Shown here piece after piece: positions 59,101-64,000 of a stretch of DNA of 64,000 nt (its first letter is position 1; each line of letters opens with the position of its first letter). The notes beneath the pieces were generated by a model. It was not told the origin of the DNA. It saw nothing but the letters and a program-made list of their open reading frames with translations, and made no database searches. Location of the stretch: the NCBI RefSeq assembly GCF_033807575.1, contig NC_084707.1, positions 14,990,550 to 15,054,549 of the forward strand, written 5' to 3'. Origin of the DNA: Cydia pomonella. Taxonomy: Eukaryota > Arthropoda > Insecta > Lepidoptera > Tortricidae. Both the position numbers and the translations under genes were made by a program.

Positions 59101-62100
59101 TTTTAATTTCATATAATAGATATCGTATGAACATTTGGACAGCCTTTATGTTTGAATATTTATGAATAACATATCTTGTTTTGGTTTTTTAATGAGCTTG
59201 GGTATTAGAATCGTAAGTTTAAACGTAAGAATTCGTTCGCATTTGTGGATTCACAGCGAACATATAAAAATATATATTTAGTATGTATGTATTAAATTTC
59301 GTATAATAAAGACATATAACATCCATTGTAATAGCGTTTATAATTAAATTAAGATTTCAAATTCCCCTGCCTATAAAACGTGGTATGGAAATTGAATTTC
59401 GTAATAAGTAAAATCTAAAATCGAATTTGTATTTTACAGAAGTTACTTTATCCACAATTTACAGATAGAAAAGGGCTATATCAAAAAAGTATTCGTTAAT
59501 GAAAATATATTTAAAATATATTAATTATTATGGCCATGGAAATTAGATAAAATATGTTGTTCTGTCGTAAATTTCTAGAAACTTCAGTGACTTGTCAAAA
59601 TTCTATCTATGTTTTCTGTTAGAAGACACAAGAACAAGAAACGGGAAGTGCGGTACAAATCAAGGCTTCACGGGTGATGTTGGATAACTTTGAAATTTGT
59701 CAAAAAAAATTACTCTCGGTCTCGAACAAAATTTTAAAACCGATCACATAATGTTGTTTACCGCAAGGAAGTGAATAGTTTATGTGCTAAAGCGATAGCA
59801 ACTATCATCTAGTTTAAGATTATCATCTAGATTTCATAAAATTACGAATACTTACTAATGTATAGTTTTTCAATTTACCCAAAAGTGTAATTCACGGCAC
59901 GGAAATGAATTATAGGCCTTTAGGTATTTTTAGTGTTTTATAAAAAGAAATTAGTCAGTGAACTTCCATGGGTCTGATCGAAAAACATGTACACAATAAG
60001 AAAAAAAATACCTGGTATGTACCTATATCTTTTGAAACTACCCTACGTTTTTCATCTCGGACACGAAAAAATTCGATTTCTTAAATATCCATTCTGAACT
60101 TAGTGGTACCCTGATGTGACTTCAAATCTCAAAAATAATCTATACTTTTTTTTTTTTTTTTAATGTCACCTGAGGCGTCTATGAGGCGCATCGCTAAACT
60201 CTTGTATAGCCGACGCGCGCTTGGCCCCTACGACCCACGAGCCCATCGTTTCGACCCCAAACGCCTCAAAAATGTAACCACTGCAAAGGGTGGCAATATT
60301 TACGGCGTTTAAAGTCCTGCGGACGCGGCATGCCCAGCATCAATGCTGGTGCCCGGAAGGTGGGACGGCGCGAGGGTGTCTATGCAAGTGGCATCCCAAA
60401 GCACCAGCGACATGCTGTTTAGCCTTTTGCCGTCGTCTCTTGCCAGACCAACGGGCTCGATTATGGCCAGAATTTTGACTCCGACAGGAGGCCCTTCGGG
60501 TGATGTCGTTGATACTGGCGTGTCGGGGTATACGTCCGGCGCTTCTGCCACAGGAAAGACCATGATGTCCGGGGCTGTATCATGATACCACATCGGCGGC
60601 GATGGGGAACGTTTGTTGTAGTCCCTATAAGCAGGCGAGTCGCCAGTCGAAATGTCGAGTTATCTTTTAGGGTTCCTATCGATGGTGAGGGAAGGGCTTG
60701 TAACTACAGACCCCACTCCCACTCAGCAGTGGCAAGAAGACGAGCTCGATCTGCCGTACTGGTTGACGTATGAACGAGATTATTCCGTACTAGATGGCAG
60801 AGCGGCTTATTAGTCTTTTTTTGCGTAGGGGTTTTTAGATAGGGTAGAATTAGACCAAGCTAAGTTGGCAGCGATTTTGATAGCTGTGCAAGTATAAAAT
60901 AAACGTCATAATTTCGTAAAAGTTTGACGTTTAAAATATAACACTTACACAGTTTGGGCTATCAAAATCGCTGCCAACTGAGCTTGGTATAACGCTATAC
61001 ATAAATACTAAAAATTATCAACTATAATTATTGACTTAGTACTAGGCAGGCAAGCTCGCCTTAAATCAATTTGTTAAATATGTTTTAGGAGTTTTATTAA
61101 AAGTTTTTTAACCCATCTTGGCTTTACAAGTCATCTTCTAGTAAAAAATATTTAGGGAATCCAATAGCACACCCTTACCATTTATATATAGGTATGCTGC
61201 CAGCCTAGCCAAGGTGACAATCGCTATCGCTTCGACAACGAAACGCTTTGTCTCTCTATCACTCTGCCATATTAGTGCGACAGTGACAGTTGCGTTTCGA
61301 CCGCTACGGAGCGTGAGCCATTTGCATGTTGGCTACGCGGCCTCGTCAGATATTATTTAAATTGATGCATTTGATTTTTGTGTAGATTTAAAAGCCAGTT
61401 GGACCGAATGCGGTATTTGACTACCTAACGCAACCGACAATTTAATTTTACAAGACGAAGGCAATATTGATTTTATAAGTTATAACCACCACTACCACTA
61501 CTTAGACTAGATACCTATACCAACATGGAATTAATAGTAGACGAAGGAGATTTTTAGACTTTGAATGTACCTATTTAGCATCTGTAGGTCAAAATTCTTT
61601 TCGTTTTCGTTTAATTGAAATTGGATAGAAAGTGTTGTCTAGTTTCTGACCACTCTGTCACGCTTGTACCTATTTGTGTCTTCTGTCAAAGAAATTAAAA
61701 AACTCGAGTGCATGTCTTTTTTTTAAATCTCATTTATTTTATAACTTTCTAGCTGTAGATTATAAATGACATGAGAAATTAAAAAGTCGAGTGCATGTCT
61801 TTTTTTTAATCTCATTTATTTTATAACTTTCCAGCTGTAGATTATAAATGACATGAGAAATTTAAAAAATAAATTTTATCTTATACAAAAAATACACTTC
61901 GTCACATTTTTTGGGAGCAAAAAACAAGAGAATGAAAATATTTTGACCCAGGTATGTAATTTATCATATTGTATGAAAAGGCTTTAGATTAATCTGGTCG
62001 ATTGCACCAATTGCGTTAACATTAATTTGGTCGATTGCACCAATTCTCTGTCACAGATTCGCTAATTTTACTTGTATGTAAATATAGCTGATCCAGTTTA

Positions 62101-63215
62101 TCTACTCTTATTTGTAACACGGTCTCGGTGTGAAATTAGCAATGTACCTATAGCCGTTAGATTTGTAGCTGGCCCCCAACGGCTTATCCTTTGTCTATTG
62201 TTAACTAAAACGGCGCGTGCCACTACCTGCAAAAAAAGGGTCGTATAATTCTAACTGGCACCTGAGCGCGGGCTAGTCAAACACTCAAAAAACCAGTGTA
62301 GGTGCGCTCTCCGATAACGCGCCTTTGTTACGCATATCGAGGACACTTTTTAAACTGATTCGGTAGCGTTCGACTCGCCGGCACTCAGTAACAGTATAGG
62401 GACCACACAAGAAATCGCAAATTATTTTTGCCATTTGTTCATTTTGAATCTTATTTCAATTACCATAGGAGTTGTAATTAAATAACCGGTTAAAGTGACC
62501 GGGTCCTTTTTTATGTGATAGGCGTGATTATATGTATGTGTTTATATGTATAAATCTGTATGTATGTATAAGTATCTTCCACAATTCAATTTACGCCCAA
62601 GCCGTAAATATGTCAGTTTGTTCCCTTGTGACACAATCTACTATTTCCGACTACAATATACTTAGGTGTTGTCTGTGCTGGGCCTAAAGCGAACTTTACT
62701 ACGTACCTAGTACCTACTCGTATCGGCAACTTGTACGCTAGACAACGATTAAATTGATAATACCGCTCAAAATCCCAATTGAATAAAACAAGCTTTAGAC
62801 CACTCATAATGCATTTTAGGCATAGGGCGTAATAGGCATAAGACATTTTATTTACCTAATTATTTTACTTTTTAACCCAAAAACGAGGTTTATTAAACAC
62901 TAGATATTTAGCGTTTACGAATATGTTAGCCGCTGTTAACAAATCACCTTTCCGCAGATGCTACTGGCAGGTAAGGGCCGCCACAAAAACCTAGCGTTAC
63001 TTTCCATTTTGACACTATTTTTTAATTACCTACCTCTAACCTTACCTACACTAACTAAAAACTCTAAGACACCACACTATGAACTCAATGTAAACAAAAC
63101 ACGCGCGCCACTACGTACACAGGAACACTTCGGGCAGGTGCTCCAGCTGGATCGGCGGCACGCGCATGTCCTCTATCTCGGCCTCCTCCGCGGGGTACAT
63201 CATGGTACCCAGCAT
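46995..63215 (-). CDS. Lim3: Lim3 LIM-homeodomain transcription factor (LHX3/LHX4 type), whole gene
   Basis: Six minus-strand exons join in phase: 63215-63119, 57809-57635, 56408-56206, 55393-55207, 49455-49298 and 47197-46995. The total is 1023 nt, 340 residues. Order: short N-terminus, LIM1 (about 37-88), LIM2 (about 97-148), homeodomain (170-229), conserved post-homeodomain block, His/Pro/Tyr-rich C-terminus. The homeodomain has RPRTTITAKQLETLKSAY and VVQVWFQNRRAKEKRLKK, diagnostic of LHX3/LHX4. Lim3 is a nuclear factor that helps specify motor and interneuron identity together with Islet and the LDB cofactor, which binds the LIM domains. No defects were found. An alternative last exon is possible (see 34967-35090). 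Confidence 0.93.
47290..47400 (+). mobile_element. RTE-type LINE 3' end
   Basis: AGAGAGGGAGGCCATTGCCC, then AGCAGTGGGACTCAATAGGC and AACAAGAAAAG, match the 3' end of the RTE remnant at 20335-20710 (opposite strand). 5'-truncated to about 110 bp. Confidence 0.65.
47401..48429. other. Lim3 intron 5, left part
   Basis: Apart from the hairpin at 47973-48056 and a short GTCTGTCTGTCA run at 48142, no repeat or exon was recognised. Confidence 0.4.
47973..48056. repeat. 84-bp near-perfect hairpin
   Basis: TAGAGTCTGTGCGGAATGAG, then AAGAGTCGTGGAATGTAT, pairs with the inverted ATACCTTTCACGACTCTT, then CTCTTTCCGAACAGACTCTA. About 37 of 40 positions pair across a loop of roughly 8 bases. Could be a tiny MITE or a transcribed hairpin. 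Confidence 0.8.
48430..49120 (-). repeat. Repeat R2, most complete copy
   Basis: From AACCGGCCAAGAGCATGTCG to the GACA run at 49048-49075 and GACTACGGAACCCTAAAAA. It includes GAAACGGTACCTTTCACCC and a GGGGGGACACA tract. It is uninterrupted where the 36.2 kb copy is split. It has no coding frame; both R1 and R2 carry GGGTTCC ends and GACA runs, so they may be distant relatives. Confidence 0.8.
49151..49270 (-). pseudogene. Broken partial duplicate of Lim3 exon 5
   Basis: About 120 bp is roughly 90% identical to 49295-49416 at an offset of 144 bp, including the exon end and donor (minus ACCATGGTA). It lacks the exon's first third and its acceptor. On the minus strand the AAA codon of LLDKDEL is now TAA, and small indels shift the frame. 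It starts about 30 bp from the end of the R2 copy. The conserved exon 49298-49455 next to it is intact, so this is the dead copy. Confidence 0.9.
49298..49455 (-). CDS. Lim3: Lim3 exon 5, end of homeodomain and conserved C-terminal block
   Basis: On the minus strand the acceptor TTAATTGCAG precedes ACGAGCG and the donor GTAAAA follows CACCATG. Encodes RAKEKRLKKDAGRTRWSQYF, then RSMKGGGSGSPRHERLLDKD. The RWxQYFRxMK block directly after the homeodomain is shared with vertebrate LHX3. It ends one base into an Asp codon. Confidence 0.93.
50191..50318. mobile_element. MITE, about 128 bp
   Basis: TACTTAGTGCCGCAAAACTA and AGTGGCGAG pair with the inverted CTCAGTCGCCAGTTAGTTTT and GCGGCAAGTA. Inner arms (TCATCTCTTTCACTC and GAGTAAAGGAGATAGCATTA) also pair. 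TA at both ends. Confidence 0.8.
51189..51612. mobile_element. TIR element, about 425 bp
   Basis: The left end GGATGGAAAAAATTATGGGC plus CCTGGAG is matched by the inverted right end CTCCAGGGCCCATTATTTTT plus TCCACACT. No transposase. Confidence 0.65.
51668..51805. mobile_element. MITE, about 138 bp, TA target site
   Basis: TACAGTCAAATGTAAAAATA at the left and the inverted ATATTTTTGCACTTGACTGTA at the right; inner sequence partly palindromic. The opening ACAGTCA is like that of the MITE at 43364, but the interiors differ. Confidence 0.75.
52165..52695 (-). pseudogene. LINE C-terminal coding remnant
   Basis: The minus-strand frame 52378-52689 reads FNRRIYLDVMFLFKILNFFI, then CPNLLRLVTFSCPHHPLRPR and a run ending VPSYYN. 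This is the C-terminal end of a jockey/CR1-group RT protein (RRxxLxxxFLYKLLN motif). A T run at 52168-52180 marks the A-rich 3' end. 5'-truncated. Confidence 0.7.
52925..53195 (-). repeat. SINE-A, near-complete copy
   Basis: Tail AATAAATAAATA at 52927-52940, body ACTCAGGAACAAATA at 53076, then B box and A box on the minus strand (GGTTTGGCCTAGTGGGTAGT). It parallels the copy at 13812-14050. Confidence 0.82.
53681..53790. repeat. Head-to-head palindrome of a tRNA-like B-box sequence
   Basis: CTTCCGGCAAGACTCGAACT, then TGCAACCTTTTGG, is mirrored about 25 bp later by CCAATCAAAAGGTCGCC, then AGTTCGAGTCTTGCCGGAAG. Each arm is about 50 bp and carries a B-box-like AGTTCGAGTC. The full tRNA head is absent. 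Confidence 0.75.
53961..54163. mobile_element. MITE with TTAA ends, piggyBac-like
   Basis: TTAACCTTTTGAACGC at the left and GCGTTGAAAAGGTTAA at the right, with TTAA as the outermost bases of each end. 203 bp, no coding. The TTAA target fits piggyBac-related elements. Confidence 0.7.
55207..55393 (-). CDS. Lim3: Lim3 exon 4, most of the homeodomain
   Basis: On the minus strand the acceptor TTTCGCAG precedes GCGGAG and the donor GTAAGA follows CAAAACAG. Encodes GEGSLDGDAASKRPRTTITA, then KQLETLKSAYSSSPKPARHV and LDMRVVQVWFQN. Homeodomain residues W48, F49, Q50 and N51 are present; Q50 and N51 contact DNA. The intron splits the homeodomain after N51, as in other Lim3 genes. Confidence 0.95.
55947..56102. 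repeat. Diverged relative of the palindrome flank at 56.9 kb
   Basis: GGCTCTTCCTTTCTGGCAGT, AAAAATAAGAGTGTTCTTGC and TATTGACCTTAGTTAAC parallel 56895-57025 (CGCTCTTCCTTTCTGACTAG, ATAGTTCTTGCCC, CATTGACCTTATTTGAG). One arm only. Confidence 0.5.
56206..56408 (-). CDS. Lim3: Lim3 exon 3, LIM domain 2
   Basis: On the minus strand the acceptor TGTCCCAG precedes GCGGTTC and the donor GTTAGT follows GCCAAAG. Encodes KRFGTKCAGCGQGIPPTQVV, then HMRCFACAACARTLNTGDEF and MEDGKLVCKPDYEAARAK. The eight zinc ligands (CxxC, HxxC, CxxC, CxxD) are all present. KRFGTKC is the conserved linker from LIM1. Confidence 0.95.
56475..56735 (+). repeat. SINE-B (tRNA-derived), in Lim3 intron 2
   Basis: The head has the A box TGGCCTAGCGGTAAGCG and B box GGGTTCAAACCCC at 56526-56538. 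The body GAGTTTTTCGGAACTTATGT follows, ending GGCAAAATGCCGGAACAACG. Antisense to Lim3. I do not call it a functional tRNA: the anticodon stem does not pair well and the body follows directly. Confidence 0.85.
56964..57480. mobile_element. Long palindromic element, about 517 bp
   Basis: ACGGCCTTTCCAGTCAAAAA, then CATTGACCTTATTTGAGTTA and GCCTTTTCATACAAACGTAG, are mirrored by CTACGTTTGTATGAAAAGGC, then TAACTCAAATAAGGTCAAT and GGGAAGGCCGT. Pairing covers most of each half apart from a central loop of about 100 bp. Second copy at 14190-14520. Confidence 0.8.
57635..57809 (-). CDS. Lim3: Lim3 exon 2, LIM domain 1
   Basis: On the minus strand the acceptor TTTTGCTGCAG precedes CCAGTATC and the donor GTAAGT follows TTCAA. 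Encodes SIPKCGGCHEMIVDRYVLKV, then WHAGCLRCVECRAML and FARNNQLYCTDDFF. Zinc ligands CxxC, HxxC, CxxC and CxxD are complete. Confidence 0.95.
58858..59005 (-). pseudogene. Retroelement protein C-terminal fragment, copy 1
   Basis: An open minus-strand frame reads HQLFEIAKRLVDVTGDRRAG, then GFLAQRISIAIQRGNATSIL and GTMPQGP. It resembles the extreme C-terminal region following WDxTCxDTLAPSH in a class of RT-bearing retroelements. It overlaps copy 2 in the segment KRLVDVTGD / MRLIDASGD. Confidence 0.55.
60150..60593 (-). pseudogene. Retroelement protein C-terminal fragment, copy 2
   Basis: Minus-strand pieces: LVLWDATCIDTLAPSHLPGT, then YIFEAFGVETMGSW and GPSARRLYKSLAMRLIDASG, separated by frame changes. 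It stops abruptly at an A run on the minus strand (T run at 60148-60163), inside what copy 1 shows is coding sequence. The plus-strand frames over the same bases are shadows. Confidence 0.5.
60851..60991. mobile_element. MITE, about 140 bp
   Basis: TAGACCAAGCTAAGTTGGCA and GCGATTTTGATAGC pair with the inverted GCTATCAAAATCGCTGCCAA and CTGAGCTTGGTATA. Inner arms (AAACGTCATAATTTCGTAAA and TTTGACGTTTAAAATATAAC) also pair. A half copy is at 63572-63612. Confidence 0.82.
61691..61856. repeat. Tandem duplication, 83-bp unit, two copies
   Basis: The unit GAAATTAAAAA...CGAGTGCATGTC...GACATGA starts at 61691 and 61774. The copies differ at only a few bases (for example TTTCTAGC and TTTCCAGC); a third start at 61857 is lost. 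A neighbouring 27-bp direct repeat (GGTCGATTGCACCAATT) is at 61997 and 62029. Confidence 0.85.
63119..63215 (-). CDS. Lim3: Lim3 exon 1, N-terminus
   Basis: The start ATG (minus) is at 63215-63213, the first after an in-frame TGA 14 codons upstream. Encodes MLGTMMYPAEEAEIEDMRVP, then PIQLEHLPEVFL, and one base of a Ser codon before the donor GTACGT. The phase and the joined sequence LPEVFLSSIPKCGGC fit LIM1 exactly. The exon is identified by its phase, donor and GC content; the peptide itself is not strongly conserved. Confidence 0.78.
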
Positions 63216-64000
63216 GGCACACCCGTCCCGTCTCGATGCGACCGGTACACTGAGGGTTCACAACCCCAACCCTCTTATCGCTACCTCTACGCTATTGGCC
63301 GCTGCCTTTTCGGCGATAACAGCCACCACGCCCATCGACCAATCCAGGCACAGGCACACCCATCGATCGATTGCAGAAATTTTCGCACAGTTCCATACAA
63401 GATATTAAACGCCTGCATTGCTCTAGTGCTTCGCAGACAGGTGTCCGTGGCAATGCTCTTGTATTTTTTGTGGGTACCTTAAAGTTTTTAGCAGTAGTGC
63501 TTTCACCCAATATACCTAACCTATTGTGCGCTTCTTCAAACGAAATAATAATTAAAAAATAACTAGACTCAGACCAAGATAAGTTGGCAGCAATTTTGAT
63601 AACCCAAACAAGACAGAAATTATTGGCACTAAGAAAGTATATTTATTTACTAATTCCAATAATTGCTTGTCGATATTAGTAAGAATATAAAAATATATAA
63701 TAGTGCGTATATTTTGGGCATGTACTCATGTTTAAAATTTACGTTAACTTTTTATATAGAGGGAGATACCTTTTCTTTGGTAGAGTTCTCGTAGCGAGAG
63801 CCGAGTATCTGGTGCAGGCATTTTGTTTGTTTAATTACTCTTATTGATCCAATTGTGCTTATTTTGCAAAAGACCAGCTAAAGAACGGTTTAGGTACCTA
63901 CACAAACTGGACCTAAACTATTACTATATTATTATTATTCAAATGGGTATTTATATTTTTATTCAAATGGGTTAAGCTTCCTCAGTAGCTAATTTGAGTT
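63216..64000 (-). promoter_or_regulatory. Lim3 5' UTR and probable promoter region
   Basis: GC-rich to about 63460, then AT-rich. A half MITE is at 63572-63612. I saw no clear TATA box; the transcription start was not determined. Short open frames here (for example 63292-63510) have no known similarity. Confidence 0.35.

Larger units (their letters stand above)
57810..63118. other. Lim3 intron 1 (5.3 kb)
   Basis: Contains two retroelement C-terminal fragments (58858-59005, 60150-60593), a MITE (60851-60991), a repeat-like stretch at 61190-61340 (AACGAAACGCTTTGTCTCTC) and a tandem duplication (61691-61856). Another possible repeat is at 62275-62400 (GTGTAGGTGCGCTCTCCGAT). 57810-58850 and 59010-60140 are AT-rich with nothing recognised. 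Confidence 0.45.

Noticed and set aside
60290..60773. Plus-strand frames of 60-80 codons
   Set aside because: The minus strand shows recognisable retroelement motifs over the same bases.
1..64000. Endogenous viral element
   Set aside because: All reverse transcriptase sequences seen belong to non-LTR elements; no LTRs, gag, protease, integrase or envelope patterns were found. The FP25K-like part of ORF1 is a common LINE module.

Overview
The window looks like nuclear DNA of a moth or butterfly (Lepidoptera). The evidence is small exons with GT/AG introns in AT-rich DNA, dense short inverted-repeat elements, two tRNA-derived SINE families, mariner and LINE remnants, and two clearly insect developmental or signalling genes. 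There are no bacterial operons, CRISPR arrays or ribosomal RNA genes. No tRNA gene could be separated from tRNA-derived SINEs.

Layout. (1) 1-5 kb: the last two visible exons of a secreted CAP-superfamily (venom-allergen-5/CRISP-like) gene on the + strand, flanked by two inverted copies of one dispersed repeat. The left copy sits in a triple nest (SINE, then TA-flanked DNA transposon, then repeat). (2) 7.4-34.3 kb, + strand: a PHLPP-type phosphatase gene (RA-like region, PH domain, leucine-rich repeats, PP2C-like domain, C-terminal PDZ ligand). It has seven coding exons plus a candidate alternative first exon at 10.8 kb, which would give an isoform without the PH domain. Its large introns hold a mariner copy, foldback and palindromic elements, SINEs, LINE ends and a 107-bp tandem array. 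(3) 34.5-46 kb: the 3' ends of PHLPP and possibly of a minus-strand transcript, then a nearly complete non-LTR retrotransposon with two intact long frames (36.64-41.20 kb) inserted inside another repeat, and a patch of decayed mariner and LINE pieces. (4) 47.0-63.2 kb, - strand: the LIM-homeodomain gene Lim3 (LHX3/LHX4 type). Six coding exons join in phase into a 340-residue protein. A broken partial copy of its exon 5 lies 144 bp away.

How the genes relate. PHLPP is known to dephosphorylate AKT- and PKC-type kinases. Lim3 is a neuronal identity transcription factor. CAP proteins are secreted. Nothing suggests a shared pathway; they are neighbours. PHLPP and Lim3 are convergent, and the space between them has been filled by transposable elements.

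Most of the remaining sequence is introns and intergenic DNA built from repeats. Repeat families are named here by local letters (SINE-A, SINE-B, R1, R2, R3) because no library search was possible. The most useful leads are the PHLPP alternative first exon with its overlapping upstream frame, the broken Lim3 exon duplication, a possible alternative Lim3 last exon at 35 kb, and several palindromic elements. I found no wholly new biological system that the sequence alone supports.
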